64,000 bases of DNA, from the NCBI RefSeq assembly GCF_003957515.1, contig NZ_RQXW01000010.1:84978-148977 (forward strand). Reading direction: 5' to 3'. Shown one piece after another: positions 8,361 through 18,453 of this stretch (the first letter of the stretch is position 1; each line of letters starts with the position of its first letter). The notes under the pieces were generated by a model. That model was not told the origin of the DNA, made no database searches, and was given only the letters and a program-made list of their open reading frames with translations. The stretch is from Amphritea opalescens. GTDB taxonomy: Bacteria; Pseudomonadota; Gammaproteobacteria; Pseudomonadales; Balneatricaceae. Position numbers and translations under genes: made by a program.

Positions 8361-8921
8361 TTAGTCTTCTGGTACGTTCTCCTCGTAGATGATATGTAGC
8401 GCAGCCGCTTTCAAATCATCGACTATGATGGTGTTTTCCGGCAGTCCTCCCTTGGCGATTGTCCGCTCCCCTTTGCCTGTTCGTACCAAAATAGGCGGGC
8501 AGCCTGCAGCGACGGATGCTTCTAAATCTCGAAGGGAATCCCCCACGGTGAAAACATGGGCGGAATTGATGTCTGGATAGCAGCTCAATATATGCTGATA
8601 GAGCCCTGGCTTTGGCTTGCGGCAGTAGCAGTTATCTTCAGGTGCATGAGGGCAGAATTCGATTTTAACGATACGTCCGCCCTGCTCTTCAACCAGCTGT
8701 ATCATTTTGTGGTGCATCTCATGAAGCGCGTCAATGTCGAAATAACCTCGGGCAAGGCCGGATTGATTCGTGGCTATGCAGACATCAAATCCTGCCTTGG
8801 TTAGGCGTGCGATCGCTTCAATACTGCCGGGCAAAGGGCGCCATTCGTCAGCCGATTTAATGTACTCATCGGAGTCATAGTTAATGACGCCGTCCCGATC
8901 TAAAATAACTAATTTGAACAC
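8361..8921 (-). CDS. gmhB: D-glycero-beta-D-manno-heptose-1,7-bisphosphate 7-phosphatase
   Basis: This is a 186-residue HAD-superfamily phosphatase of ADP-heptose synthesis, which feeds the LPS inner core. The nucleophile motif is LDRDGVIN (residues 7–14), the second motif ATNQSG near 50, and the third GDSLRDLEA near 127. The GmhB zinc loop is present as CPHAPEDNCYCRKPKPG near 92, which separates it from histidinol-phosphatase relatives without that loop. Length is normal. It lies downstream of glyQ-glyS but is separated from them by a good terminator (8963–8988), so it should have its own promoter in the 8922–8962 gap. Confidence 0.95.
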   Translation of the reverse strand: MFKLVILDRDGVINYDSDEYIKSADEWRPLPGSIEAIARLTKAGFDVCIATNQSGLARGYFDIDALHEMHHKMIQLVEEQGGRIVKIEFCPHAPEDNCYCRKPKPGLYQHILSCYPDINSAHVFTVGDSLRDLEASVAAGCPPILVRTGKGERTIAKGGLPENTIIVDDLKAAALHIIYEENVPED

Positions 8922-8962
8922 TTCGAAGAATCTCGCTGCAATCGATTAAAATTAAGATATAA

Positions 8963-8988
8963 AAAAGCCGGTTAAATAACCGGCTTTT
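8963..8988 (-). terminator. Intrinsic terminator after glyS
   Basis: On the minus strand GCCGGTTA and TAACCGGC pair around a short loop and are followed by a run of six T. It lies 27 bases past the glyS stop codon, so it should end the glyQ-glyS transcript before gmhB. Confidence 0.85.
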
Positions 8989-9014
8989 CTTGCTCTGCTA
9001 AACGCTATGACGTA

Positions 9015-11105
9015 TTAGCTGAGGGCTGAGATATCGGCGACACCTAGGAACAGGTTGCGCAGTTGTTTCAGCAAAGCTAGTCGGTTATTTCTTACCGCTT
9101 CATCATCCGCCATTACCATCACTTCGTCAAAGAACTTGTCGACGACAGGACGCAATTCTGCAAGCTGCTCGAGTACTTCTTTGAAGTTACCTTCTGCAAA
9201 GAGCGGTGCCAGCTGAACGGTTTTCTCGGCAACGGCTTTAGCCAGTGCTTTCTCCGCATCTTCCTGCAGAAGCGCTTCAGACACGCTGTCGGCAACAGTA
9301 GCATCCTGCTTGCTAAGGATGTTAGATACCCGTTTGTTGGCGGCTGCTAAGGCATCAGCTTCGCTCAGTGTGCGGAAGTGACTGACCGCTTGTACTCGCT
9401 GGTTAAACTCTAGCGGGCTGGTTGGGCGCAATGCGTGAACGGCTAGATAAGCTTCGATCGCAATGCCTTCATCGTCATACCATGCACGGAAACGTTCGAG
9501 CATGAAGTCAGTGATGCGGGTAACGAGGCCGTCTTGTGCTGGAAGGTCTTGGTAGTTGTTGGCGGCTACTTGAATCAGATCTTCTAGATCTAGATTGAGT
9601 TGGCGTTCAACAATGATACGCAGCACACCTAAGGATGCGCGACGCAGTGCGAACGGATCTTTAGAACCGGTGGGTGGCTGGTTAATACCGAACAGTCCGG
9701 TCAGTGTGTCGAGACGATCGGCTAGTGCTACTGCGATACCCGGTTCACTTTGTGGCAGTTCGTCGCCAGAGAAGCGCGGCATATATTGTTCGTTTTGTGC
9801 CTGCGCAACACCTTGGTCTTCGTCATCGTTTAGGGCGTAATGGTAACCCATCAGTCCTTGCAGATCGGTAAACTCATAGACCATATCGGTCATTAGGTCG
9901 GTCTTTGCAAGCATCGCGGCGCGCTCTGCTTTCGCTTGATCCTGCCCTAATTTAGCGGCGATATGTTTAGCCAGTGTCGCAACGCGCACGGCCTTGTCAT
10001 GGAGTGTGCCGAGGTCTTTCTGGAAGACGATAGACTTCAGGTCTTCGATGCGAGATTCAAGCGTGCGCTTCTTATCTGTTTCAAAGAAGAATGCCGCATC
10101 AGCCAAACGTGGTCGAATAACTTTCTCGTTGCCTGAAATAACTTGGGCTGGATCGGTCGATTCAATGTTGGCGATGGTGATGAAAAACGGCATTAACTGG
10201 CCGTTGTTATCGGTCAGGTGGAAGTACTTCTGATGCTCTTTCATGGAAGAGATCAAAGCTTCGGCGGGCACGTCTAGGAAGCGTTCGTCGAAGCGTCCTG
10301 TTAGTGCAACCGGCCATTCATTTAGAGCGGTTACTTCGTCTAGTAGCTCTTCATCGATCTGGGCGATGCCGTGAACCGATGCCCCTTCCGCTTCCACTTG
10401 AGCGCGAATCTTTTCGCGGCGCTCGTCAAAGTCTGCGATGACCATGCCGACGCTTTCTAGATTTTCTAGGTATTCGTTGGCTTGGTTGAGTTCAATGTCG
10501 TGGTTGTAATGGAAGCGATGACCGCGGGTGTTGCGCCCTGCTTTCAGGCCAAGGATCTCACACTCAATCACTTGATCGCCCATCAGCATGACGAGCCATT
10601 TAACCGGACGAACAAACTCAGTGCGTGATGCTCCCCAGCGCATGCGCTTAGGAATTGGCAGTTTGCTTAGCGCATGTTCGATAATAGCGGGCAGTTCGTT
10701 GGCAATAGCTTTGGCCGGTAGCGATTGGCTAAAGCACATTTTTCCGTCGATCTCTTCTAGGTTTTCTACGTCAGTACCGCACTTACGTGCGAAGCCTTGT
10801 AGTGCCTTGGAAGGTGCGCCCTGCTCGTCAAAAGCGATGCGTGCCGGTGGCCCCTGCATTTGAAAAGTGCTGCTTGGGATCTCGTCAGCGAGGTTGTTGA
10901 TCAGCAAAGCAAGGCGACGAGGTGCTGCGTATGAGTGGACCTTTGTATCGGTAAAGAGCGCTTCTGCTTGTTTGCCAAATAGCTCTTTAATGCCGGCGAT
11001 CACTTCTTTTTCTAGGGCCGCTGAAAGTGTTTTCAGTGCCTTCGGAGGAAGCTCTTCGGTGCCAAGTTCGAATAGGAAGTCCTGACGGTTAACGGAATCA
11101 GTCAT
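9015..11105 (-). CDS. glyS: Glycyl-tRNA synthetase beta subunit
   Basis: This is the 696-residue beta subunit of the bacterial alpha2beta2 glycyl-tRNA synthetase. The N-terminus [15 protein letters not shown] is the standard GlyS opening. Internal landmarks include [19 protein letters not shown] and [18 protein letters not shown]. The C-terminal part, with RVSNILSK and [20 protein letters not shown], is the anticodon-binding domain. Length is normal. Its ATG overlaps the glyQ stop codon by one base (TAATG), so the two subunits are translationally coupled. A terminator follows. Confidence 0.97.
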   Translation of the reverse strand: MTDSVNRQDFLFELGTEELPPKALKTLSAALEKEVIAGIKELFGKQAEALFTDTKVHSYAAPRRLALLINNLADEIPSSTFQMQGPPARIAFDEQGAPSKALQGFARKCGTDVENLEEIDGKMCFSQSLPAKAIANELPAIIEHALSKLPIPKRMRWGASRTEFVRPVKWLVMLMGDQVIECEILGLKAGRNTRGHRFHYNHDIELNQANEYLENLESVGMVIADFDERREKIRAQVEAEGASVHGIAQIDEELLDEVTALNEWPVALTGRFDERFLDVPAEALISSMKEHQKYFHLTDNNGQLMPFFITIANIESTDPAQVISGNEKVIRPRLADAAFFFETDKKRTLESRIEDLKSIVFQKDLGTLHDKAVRVATLAKHIAAKLGQDQAKAERAAMLAKTDLMTDMVYEFTDLQGLMGYHYALNDDEDQGVAQAQNEQYMPRFSGDELPQSEPGIAVALADRLDTLTGLFGINQPPTGSKDPFALRRASLGVLRIIVERQLNLDLEDLIQVAANNYQDLPAQDGLVTRITDFMLERFRAWYDDEGIAIEAYLAVHALRPTSPLEFNQRVQAVSHFRTLSEADALAAANKRVSNILSKQDATVADSVSEALLQEDAEKALAKAVAEKTVQLAPLFAEGNFKEVLEQLAELRPVVDKFFDEVMVMADDEAVRNNRLALLKQLRNLFLGVADISALS

Positions 11106-12079
11106 TACTTGCTCTCCTCTTCACAGGCGGCTAATACTTCGTTGCGGATGCTTTCTGCGGCGAGTGGGAAGCCTAGGCCTTTACGGGTATTGAAATAGGC
11201 GTGGGCGACACCGCGGGCTAGTGTACGAACGCGTAAGATGTAGCGCTGACGTTCCGTCACTGAGATAGCGTGGCGTGCATCCAATAAGTTAAATGTATGA
11301 GAAGCTTTCAGTACCTGCTCATAGGCAGGCAATGGCAGTGGTGTGTCCAGTGCTAGCAACTTATTACACTCTGCTTCGTGGTGATCAAAGTTTTTGAATA
11401 ACTGAGGCACGTCGGCATGTTCGAAGTTGTAAGTGGATTGTTCAACTTCGTTCTGGTGGAATACATCGCCATAGGTGACTGGACTGCCGTCTGGGTTGTA
11501 TGACCAAACGAGGTCATAAACGCTTTCGACATCCTGCAAGTACATCGCAATTCGCTCAAGACCATAGGTGATCTCGCCAGTCACTGGGTAGCATTCAATA
11601 CCACCCGCTTGCTGGAAATAGGTGAACTGTGTCACTTCCATGCCGTTCAGCCAAACTTCCCAGCCCAGACCCCAAGCACCTAACGTAGGTGATTCCCAGT
11701 TGTCTTCGACAAAGCGCACGTCATGGACGTTTAGATCTAGCCCCATACGCTCTAACGAACCAAGATAAAGCTCTTGGAGATTGTCTGGCGACGGCTTCAT
11801 GACTACTTGGAATTGATAGTAGTGTTGAAGGCGGTTTGGGTTTTCGCCGTAGCGGCCATCGGTTGGACGGCGGCTAGGTTGCACGTATGCGGAGTTCCAA
11901 GTTTCAGGACCGATAGCGCGCAGAAAAGTTGATGGATGGAAGGTGCCTGCGCCAACTTCCATATCCAGTGGTTGCACTATTACACAGCCCTGCTCTGACC
12001 AATACTCTTGCAGTGCCAGGATCAGCCCTTGAAAGGTGCTTGCATCCGGTCTCGCTTTATCTGTCACTGAGATCACCAT
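11105..12079 (-). CDS. glyQ: Glycyl-tRNA synthetase alpha subunit
   Basis: This is the catalytic alpha subunit, 324 residues from the ATG at 12079. The start region [19 protein letters not shown] and the motif [20 protein letters not shown] are characteristic, followed by [19 protein letters not shown] and the amber-family element [14 protein letters not shown] longer frame to 12208 adds 43 residues that resemble nothing and is rejected. The gene heads the glyQ-glyS operon and is divergent from the acyltransferase gene at 12361. The 281-bp gap between them must hold both promoters, and a TATAAT at 12285–12290 suits the acyltransferase. I see no T-box or glycine riboswitch. Confidence 0.96.
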   Translation of the reverse strand: MVISVTDKARPDASTFQGLILALQEYWSEQGCVIVQPLDMEVGAGTFHPSTFLRAIGPETWNSAYVQPSRRPTDGRYGENPNRLQHYYQFQVVMKPSPDNLQELYLGSLERMGLDLNVHDVRFVEDNWESPTLGAWGLGWEVWLNGMEVTQFTYFQQAGGIECYPVTGEITYGLERIAMYLQDVESVYDLVWSYNPDGSPVTYGDVFHQNEVEQSTYNFEHADVPQLFKNFDHHEAECNKLLALDTPLPLPAYEQVLKASHTFNLLDARHAISVTERQRYILRVRTLARGVAHAYFNTRKGLGFPLAAESIRNEVLAACEEESK

Positions 12080-12352
12080 TATGAATCTGTTTGTACAAAA
12101 ATAGAGCGAAATTATACACGAAATAGCGGGGGTAAGAGTGGTCACATGCGAGAATGCGCTGGTTTTTCTGCTGAAGAATGTGGCTAAGTTCTTTTTATAT
12201 ATAGTCACGGCTTAGCTGGGTGATTGTTTTACGGTTTCTTGGTTTGACGTTTGCGCGAGTTAGTCTTTTACTTGTTGGTCATTATATAATCCGTCCACTA
12301 CTTCTGATGCTACTTCAGGCGTTTCTTTAAATCTGTCATCTTGATGTAAAAG

Positions 12353-12368
12353 GGTTCCACGTGAAACA
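12353..12368. promoter_or_regulatory. parS-like ParB-binding site
   Basis: GGTTCCACGTGAAACA matches the parS consensus TGTTNCACGTGNAACA in 15 of 16 positions, with only the first base off. It overlaps the start of the acyltransferase gene: the GTG start codon is the right half of the central CACGTG, and the AAAGGG ribosome-binding site lies just outside on the left. With the site at 8344 it forms a pair about 4 kb apart. Confidence 0.85.
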
Positions 12369-13245
12369 TTTTAAAGGCTGGCTCTCCGTTGGAGTGTTGT
12401 ATCTGCTTGCTGCTCTCCCCCTCTCGCTTGCGCAAAAACTGGGTGAGTGGGTAGGTTTACGTATCTATAGAAAGAAAGGTAAGAGCTATCAAATCACCCA
12501 GAAAAATATCGATTTTTGCTTTCCTGAATTAGATGTCGCCGCTAAAGATGCGTTAGTTAAAAAGAGCCTGGTGGAAACCGGTAAGCTTGCAGGTGAGATG
12601 GGAGTGTCTTGGATCTGGAGTCCTGGCCGTGTAGCGAAAAAAATTCGCAAGGTACATAGCGAAGAGGTGATGGCTGAGGGCTTAGCCAAAGGGAAAGGTG
12701 TTATTTTGATTGCGCCCCATCTAGGTAACTGGGAAGTGCTAGGGCTTTATCTGAGTGTTCATTACAGCATTACCTCAATGTATCGACCACCGAAGCTTGA
12801 GCAAATGGATCGGCTGATCAAGAAGAAGCGTGCTCGCATGGGATCGAAAATGGCACCGGCCAACGTGAAAGGTGTGCGGATGTCGATGAAGGCGTTAAAG
12901 GCTGGGGAGGTGTTGGGTATGTTGCCCGATCAAGAAGCCGATGAGGGTAGCGGTGTTTTCGCCCCCTTCTTCGGTCAAGAGGCTTATTCGATGAAGCTGT
13001 TACCGCAACTCGCAGCCCAAACAGGCGCAGTGGTTGTATCGGCTTACGCTAAACGGTTGCCGGGCGGTCAGGGGTTTGAAATCTTTTTCGATCGTGTGTC
13101 CGCGGAGGTTAATGAGAAAGATCTGCTGTTGTCGGCGACGGCGATGAACGCGGCGGTTGAGGCTTGTGTTCGAGAGGTTCCTGAACAGTACCAGTGGGAA
13201 TACAAGCGCTTTCAACACCGGCCTGATGGCACAAGGCTGTATTAA
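12361..13245 (+). CDS. Lipid A lauroyl/myristoyl-type acyltransferase (LpxL/HtrB family)
   Basis: The 294-residue protein has an N-terminal hydrophobic anchor (about 8–24) and the family catalytic motif H-x4-E in APHLGNWEVLG near residue 120. Next come TSMYRPPK near 143 and LGMLPDQEADEGSGVFAPFFG near 190, both normal for LpxL/LpxM-type enzymes. These transfer a secondary acyl chain to lipid A at the inner face of the inner membrane. The exact chain and position cannot be read. The GTG start has AAAGGG six bases upstream and lies within a parS-like site. In Pseudomonas a related acyltransferase gene also follows glyQ near the origin. Confidence 0.88.
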   Translation: MKHFKGWLSVGVLYLLAALPLSLAQKLGEWVGLRIYRKKGKSYQITQKNIDFCFPELDVAAKDALVKKSLVETGKLAGEMGVSWIWSPGRVAKKIRKVHSEEVMAEGLAKGKGVILIAPHLGNWEVLGLYLSVHYSITSMYRPPKLEQMDRLIKKKRARMGSKMAPANVKGVRMSMKALKAGEVLGMLPDQEADEGSGVFAPFFGQEAYSMKLLPQLAAQTGAVVVSAYAKRLPGGQGFEIFFDRVSAEVNEKDLLLSATAMNAAVEACVREVPEQYQWEYKRFQHRPDGTRLY

Positions 13246-13253
13246 TCGAACGT

Positions 13254-13283
13254 AAAAAAGGGGCTCATTCAGGGCCCCTTTTT
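13254..13283. terminator. Bidirectional intrinsic terminator
   Basis: A-rich sequence, GGGGC, a nine-base loop region, GCCCC and then T6 form a symmetric hairpin between the convergent acyltransferase and trkH genes. The A-tract on one side and T-tract on the other allow termination in both directions. Confidence 0.85.
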
Positions 13284-13310
13284 TATTGCCGTGATGGTGG
13301 CTCTTGGTGG

Positions 13311-14759
13311 TTAGCGTTTCCAGAACGAAGGCGTAAACAGAACCAGTAGCGTAAACACTTCTAATCGGCCTAGCAGCATGGCGAAGGTTAATACCCATTT
13401 AGCGGGTTCATTCAGGTCGCCATAATGGGTTTCGACCTCGCCTAAGCCTGGGCCTAGGTTGTTGAGGGTGGCGCCTACCGCAGACCATGCTGTGACTTGA
13501 TCGAGTCCTGTGCCGAGCAGAATAATCAGCATCACCAAGAAGACGATTAAGTACACCGAAAAGAACCCCCAAACCGCTTCGAGGATGCGATCGGGAATAG
13601 GGTCTTTGCCTAGCTTAACCGGTATCACCGCGTTGGGGTGGATCAGCCGTTTTATCTCACGCTGCCCCTGTTTCAGAATAAGTAAAACGCGGATCACTTT
13701 CATGCCGCCGCCGGTCGAGGCCGCACAGCCGCCGACAAAGGCTGCCATAAAGAGTAAGAAGGGCAACATGACTGGCCACTTGGCAAAGTCAGCGGTGGCG
13801 AAGCCGGTGGTGGTGGCAATTGAGACAACTTCAAAAATAGCTTTGCGAATTGATTCGGCGGGCGGATATGTTTCGGTTGTCATTAACACGACGGATGATA
13901 GGCAGGTAATGCTGAACAGTATCGTTAGGTAGAACTTGAACTCCGGATCTTTCAGGTAGTGTGTAATGCTGCGCTGACGCCAAGCAAAGAAATGTAGGCC
14001 AAAATTCACCGCCGACATCACCATAAAAAAGGTACAGATCGCTTCGATCAATGGGCTATCAAAGTAGCCGATGCTGGCATCATGGGTCGAGAATCCGCCG
14101 ATCGCCACCGTCGAGAAGCTATGGCTGATGGCATCAAATAGAGTCATGCCGGCCAACCAATAGCCCAGGGCGCAGGCGACCGTCAGTGATAGATAAATAT
14201 ACCAGAGTGCTTTGGCGGTCTCAGTGATGCGAGGGGTGAGCTTGCGGTCTTTAACGGGGCCTGGTGTCTCGGCGCGGTATAGCTGCATACCGCCGATGCC
14301 GAGCATTGGCAGAATGGCCACGGCTAAAACGATGATCCCCATCCCGCCAAGCCACTGTAGTTGTTGGCGATAAAAAAGGATCGATTTTGGTAGATCATCA
14401 ATGCCGGTCATGACGGTGGCACCGGTGGTGGTTAGCCCCGAGAGTGATTCAAATACCGAATCGACCACCGATAAACCTGGGTCGTGGGAGAGCATAAAGG
14501 GGATCGCCCCGAAAAGCCCTAGCACCACCCAAAACAGCACTGTGATGAGGAAGCCGTCGCGGGTTCGTAGGTCATCTCTGGCTCGATAGACGGGAGCCCA
14601 GATAACGAATCCGGTTAGCAGTGTAATGACGAAGGCGGAAATAAAGGCCGAGTGGGAGCCGTCCTGATAACCGTAGGAGATCGCGAGTGGCGGCAACATG
14701 GTGAAGCTGAATATCATCAGCAGCAAGCCGAGGATGCGGAGGATTACCCTGTAATGCAT
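13311..14759 (-). CDS. trkH: Trk-type potassium uptake permease
   Basis: This 482-residue inner-membrane protein has the four-repeat membrane-pore layout of TrkH/KtrB. Selectivity-filter-like loops are visible at LTTTGATVMTG near residue 92, SFSTVAIGGFSTHD near 215, ATTTGFATADF near 315 and NNLGPGLGEV near 437. The positively charged loop before filter three is followed by GGCAASTGGGMKVIR, a family hallmark. It imports K+ in complex with the cytosolic NAD-binding subunit TrkA. That gene is immediately upstream with a 12-base gap, so the two are co-transcribed. Length is normal. Confidence 0.95.
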   Translation of the reverse strand: MHYRVILRILGLLLMIFSFTMLPPLAISYGYQDGSHSAFISAFVITLLTGFVIWAPVYRARDDLRTRDGFLITVLFWVVLGLFGAIPFMLSHDPGLSVVDSVFESLSGLTTTGATVMTGIDDLPKSILFYRQQLQWLGGMGIIVLAVAILPMLGIGGMQLYRAETPGPVKDRKLTPRITETAKALWYIYLSLTVACALGYWLAGMTLFDAISHSFSTVAIGGFSTHDASIGYFDSPLIEAICTFFMVMSAVNFGLHFFAWRQRSITHYLKDPEFKFYLTILFSITCLSSVVLMTTETYPPAESIRKAIFEVVSIATTTGFATADFAKWPVMLPFLLFMAAFVGGCAASTGGGMKVIRVLLILKQGQREIKRLIHPNAVIPVKLGKDPIPDRILEAVWGFFSVYLIVFLVMLIILLGTGLDQVTAWSAVGATLNNLGPGLGEVETHYGDLNEPAKWVLTFAMLLGRLEVFTLLVLFTPSFWKR

Positions 14760-14771
14760 GACTATCTCCGA

Positions 14772-16148
14772 TCAGAAGAAACCGAGGCCAACCTGAAACA
14801 GGCGCTCGACTTCGCTGATCTTACGTTTATCAACCAGGAATAGAATTACATGATCACCATTCTCGACAATAATATTATCGTGGGCGATGAGGAATTCGTC
14901 GTTACGAACGATGGCGCCGATGGTGGTTCCTGTCGGTAGAGCGATATCTTCGATCGCTTTGCCCACTACTTTTGACGTCTTTTTATCCCCGTGCGCGACG
15001 GCTTCTAATGCTTCCGCAGCGCCTCGTCGCAGTGAGTGGACAGCAGCCATATCACCTCGACGCACGTGGGTCAGCAGACTGCCGATGGTGGTTTGCTGTG
15101 GAGAGATCGCAATATCGATCACTCCCCCCTGCACGAGATCGACATAGGCTGGGTTGTTAATCAGCGTCATGACCGTTCGAGCACCGAGCCGTTTAGCCAG
15201 CATTGAGGCCATGATATTGGCTTCATCATCATTGGTCAGGGCGCAGAAAACATCGGTGTCTTCGATATTTTCTTCTAGCAATAGTTCTTTATCCGATGCG
15301 CTGCCCTGCAACACAATGGTGTTATCCAGTCGTTTCGCTAGGCTGTTGCAGCGGCGGATATCCCGCTCAATAATTTTAACCTGATACTTATCTTCAATGT
15401 TTTGCGCCAGCCGTGCGCCAATGTTACCGCCGCCGGCAATGATAATGCGTTTGTAGGGGCGGTCGATACGGCGCAGTTCACTCATCACCGAGCGAATATC
15501 TTTTTTCGCGGCGATAAAGAAAACCTCATCATCGGCTTCGATAACGGTTTCGCCTTTCGGAATGATCGGTCTGTCCTTGCGGAAGATGGCGGCAACTCGG
15601 GTCTGAACCGCTGGCATATGGGAGCGCAGATAAGATATTTCTCGGCCAACCAGCGGACCGCCGTAATAAGCCTTAACGGCCACTAACTGAGCGATACCGT
15701 CGGTGAAATCGAGCACCTGGAGTGCGCCGGGGTGTTCTATTAGGCGGCGTACATGTTTGGTGACCAGTTCTTCTGGGCTGATCAAAACATCGATAGGGAT
15801 CGATTTATCGGTGAAGATCGCTTTGTTCTTGAGGAGATAATCATGCTCTCGCACACGGGCGATCTTCGTGGGGGTGTTGTAGAGCGTTTGTGCTATCTGG
15901 CAGGCGATCATATTGACTTCGTCACTATTGGTCACTGCGATGAGCATATCGGCATCTCGCGCACCAGCCTGCTCGAGAATAGAAGGATGAGAGGCTTTGC
16001 CTTCAACAGTACGGATGTCTAAGCGGTCCTGAAGCTCTCTTAACCGACTAAAGTCAGTATCAACAATGGTAATGTCGTTAGCTTCACTGGCAAGGTTTTC
16101 GGCCAATGTGCCGCCCACCTGCCCTGCTCCAAGAATAATAATTTTCAT
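14772..16148 (-). CDS. trkA: Trk system potassium-uptake regulatory subunit
   Basis: This is a 458-residue soluble protein made of two RCK units. The first Rossmann motif is [13 protein letters not shown] at residues 7–19, with the acidic residue of the NAD site in VDTDFSRL. The second is [13 protein letters not shown] near 237, again followed by an acidic residue in ERD. Each half ends in a TrkA-C domain. It gates TrkH in response to nucleotide binding. The gene lies 41 bases after rsmB and 12 bases before trkH. The spacing supports one transcript def-fmt-rsmB-trkA-trkH. Confidence 0.96.
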   Translation of the reverse strand: MKIIILGAGQVGGTLAENLASEANDITIVDTDFSRLRELQDRLDIRTVEGKASHPSILEQAGARDADMLIAVTNSDEVNMIACQIAQTLYNTPTKIARVREHDYLLKNKAIFTDKSIPIDVLISPEELVTKHVRRLIEHPGALQVLDFTDGIAQLVAVKAYYGGPLVGREISYLRSHMPAVQTRVAAIFRKDRPIIPKGETVIEADDEVFFIAAKKDIRSVMSELRRIDRPYKRIIIAGGGNIGARLAQNIEDKYQVKIIERDIRRCNSLAKRLDNTIVLQGSASDKELLLEENIEDTDVFCALTNDDEANIMASMLAKRLGARTVMTLINNPAYVDLVQGGVIDIAISPQQTTIGSLLTHVRRGDMAAVHSLRRGAAEALEAVAHGDKKTSKVVGKAIEDIALPTGTTIGAIVRNDEFLIAHDNIIVENGDHVILFLVDKRKISEVERLFQVGLGFF

Positions 16149-16189
16149 ATATTAATAACTCTCCGATCAGTTGGCGGGGATCGCCTGCC

Positions 16190-17488
16190 CTAAGTCTGAT
16201 CTTTTAACAGTACTGCATAATAAAAGCCATCATGCCCCTGCGGCTGAGGAAATAGTTGACGGCCAAATGGTCGCTCTATACCCCAATCGGCCTCGATTGG
16301 GTGGTGGCATGCATCTAAGTGTAGCTTGGTGAAGCGTTCCACGACGCGTTCATTTTCTTGCGGGAAAACTGAACAGGTTGCATACAGTAGTCGACCACCG
16401 GGTTTAAGCAGTTGCCAGCAGTTTTTCAGAATGGCTAATTGTATCTCAGCTAGCGCCTTAATATCTTCGCTTTGGCGCAAGTGTTTGATATCAGGGTTGC
16501 GGCGAATAACACCTGCTGCCGAACAGGGAGCATCAACCAAAATGCGGTCATATTGAAGGCCATCCCACCAGGTGTTGGTGGCGGCATCGCCAATAATGAC
16601 TTCAGCATCAAGGTTGAGGCGGCTTAGGTTTTCTTCAATTCTAACCGCCCTCTTGTCTTCTAGTTCGATGGCGGTGACCTGCTCTAGGTCGGGTTGGTGT
16701 TCGAGTATATGGCACAGCTTGCCTCCGGGGGCGGCGCAGGCATCCAGAACCCGTTGGCCGGGTTGAAGATCAAGCAGATCGCTGCTGAGCTGTGCGGCTT
16801 CATCCTGAACACTGACATAGCCATAAGCAAAGCCGGGTAGCAGGGTGACATCGACCGGCGATGCTAATTGAATGCCAACCGCAGAGTAAGGGGTGGCTGA
16901 TGCGGTTATATCGGCATCATGGAGTTCTTGCAGATAGGCCTCGCGGCTAGTTTTTTGCTGATTGACCCTGAGAGTCATCGGGGGTTGTTGATTGTTTTGC
17001 TGCAGAATATCTTCCCAGTGGTCGGGCCAGTTATGCTGTAGCTTGGAAATCATCCATTGAGGGTGGTTATAGCTAAACTCAGGGTTGTCACCTAGCTGTT
17101 CAAAGAGGCTCTCTTGCTCCCGCTGCAGGTTGCGTAGCAGTGCATTAATAAGGCCTTTCGCCCAACCTTTATTCAGTTGTGCGGCCGCTTCAACGGTTTC
17201 GCTAATCGCCGCATGAGCTGGCACGCGCATCTCTAAATGCTGATAAAAGCCCAATAACACCAGTGCGTAGAGGTCTTGATCTTGGGGTTTGAACGGTTTT
17301 TTCAGTAGCTGATGGGCGAGGCAGGAGAGCTTGGGGAGCGAGCGCATCGTGCCGTAGCAAAGCTGTTGCAGCAACGCCCGATCGTTTTCATGGCATTGTT
17401 GCAGCGCTCTCGGGAGTGCTGTATTGAGCGATTCTTTACGGCCGATAACAGGACCCAAGGCTTGGGCGGCAATAGCGCGGATATTCAT
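16190..17488 (-). CDS. rsmB: 16S rRNA (cytosine-967-C5)-methyltransferase
   Basis: This 432-residue enzyme has an N-terminal NusB-like RNA-binding domain (about 1–140) and a C-terminal SAM-dependent methyltransferase domain. The SAM motif is LDACAAPGGKLCHIL near residue 247. The two catalytic cysteines of m5C RNA methyltransferases are visible in VDAPCSAAGVIRR near 318 and LYATCSVFPQENE near 373. Length is as expected. The ATG overlaps the fmt stop codon by four bases (ATGA), showing tight coupling with fmt and def, the conserved arrangement in gammaproteobacteria. Confidence 0.96.
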   Translation of the reverse strand: MNIRAIAAQALGPVIGRKESLNTALPRALQQCHENDRALLQQLCYGTMRSLPKLSCLAHQLLKKPFKPQDQDLYALVLLGFYQHLEMRVPAHAAISETVEAAAQLNKGWAKGLINALLRNLQREQESLFEQLGDNPEFSYNHPQWMISKLQHNWPDHWEDILQQNNQQPPMTLRVNQQKTSREAYLQELHDADITASATPYSAVGIQLASPVDVTLLPGFAYGYVSVQDEAAQLSSDLLDLQPGQRVLDACAAPGGKLCHILEHQPDLEQVTAIELEDKRAVRIEENLSRLNLDAEVIIGDAATNTWWDGLQYDRILVDAPCSAAGVIRRNPDIKHLRQSEDIKALAEIQLAILKNCWQLLKPGGRLLYATCSVFPQENERVVERFTKLHLDACHHPIEADWGIERPFGRQLFPQPQGHDGFYYAVLLKDQT

Positions 17489-18450
17489 TCGCTTAGACCT
17501 AGCTCCGTGCCGTTACTGAAAAGCTCTTTTTTCGAGTTGAGGACCGCACTGCTGTCCATCGCTTTGCTGCCGGGTAGTTGGATTTTCAGTAACCTTACGG
17601 TGCCGCTACCGCAGGCAACGATGATCGCTTTTTTATCACAACCCACCACAGTGCCAGGTTTAGCGCTAGATGGCTCGTCGCCGACTTCAGCAAACCAGAC
17701 ACGAAGGGTCGCACCATTAAGGGTGGTGAAGGCGACCGGCCAAGGAGATAGCCCGCGAACCTGACGGGCAATATCGGTTGCTGGTTGCTGCCAATCGATA
17801 TTGCCTTCCGCTTTTTCCAACTTATGGGCGTAGCAGGCTAGGCTGTCGTCTTGGGTTTCATGGGTAATCGTTTGGTTGGCGATGGCAGGCAGGCTGTCTA
17901 ATAGCGCCTGTGCGCCGATCTCTGCGAGACGGTCATGGAGCTCGCCGCTAGTGTCGGTCGGTTTGATCGGGCAGTCCCGCTTAAGTAGCATCGCGCCGGT
18001 ATCCAGCCCTTCATCCATCTGCATGATGGTGACGCCGGTTTCACTATCCCCTGCCAGTAAGGCGCGGTGAATAGGTGCAGCACCCCGCCAGCGTGGTAGA
18101 AGAGAGGCATGTACATTGATACAGCCCAGTGCTGGCGCATCGAGCACAGCCTTAGGTAGCAATAATCCATATGCCACCACGATCATCAGGTCTGCTTGGA
18201 GTGACGCTAGCTGTTCACGATCCTCCGCCAACTTAAAGTTGAGTGGCTGGTACACAGGAAGATCGTGCTCTAAAGCGACTTTTTTAACCGAACTGGGGGT
18301 GAGTTTTCGGCCCCGCCCTGCTGGTCGATCCGGCTGGGTATAGACGCCGATAACCTGATGACCGGCATTTAATAGTGCCTGAAGGCTCGCAGCGGCAAAA
18401 TCGGGTGTGCCGGCAAAGAGGATGCGCAATGGTTTGGCTGTATCGGACAT
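17485..18450 (-). CDS. fmt: Methionyl-tRNA formyltransferase
   Basis: This 321-residue enzyme formylates initiator Met-tRNA. The N-terminal domain begins RILFAGTPDFAAASLQALL, and the catalytic region is INVHASLLPRWRGAAPIHRALLAGD, shown here in family context, with the conserved Asn, His and downstream Asp (GVTIMQMDEGLDTG). The C-terminal OB-like domain begins near residue 205. It is three bases downstream of def and overlaps rsmB by four. The deformylase and formyltransferase pair is thus intact. Confidence 0.97.
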   Translation of the reverse strand: MSDTAKPLRILFAGTPDFAAASLQALLNAGHQVIGVYTQPDRPAGRGRKLTPSSVKKVALEHDLPVYQPLNFKLAEDREQLASLQADLMIVVAYGLLLPKAVLDAPALGCINVHASLLPRWRGAAPIHRALLAGDSETGVTIMQMDEGLDTGAMLLKRDCPIKPTDTSGELHDRLAEIGAQALLDSLPAIANQTITHETQDDSLACYAHKLEKAEGNIDWQQPATDIARQVRGLSPWPVAFTTLNGATLRVWFAEVGDEPSSAKPGTVVGCDKKAIIVACGSGTVRLLKIQLPGSKAMDSSAVLNSKKELFSNGTELGLSE

Positions 18451-18453
18451 GCT

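Noticed and set aside
11105..12208. Extended glyQ start at 12208
   Set aside because: The extra 43 residues are unlike any GlyQ; the conserved sequence begins just after the ATG at 12079.
15058..15075. CACGTG inside trkA as parS
   Set aside because: The flanking bases do not fit the palindrome.
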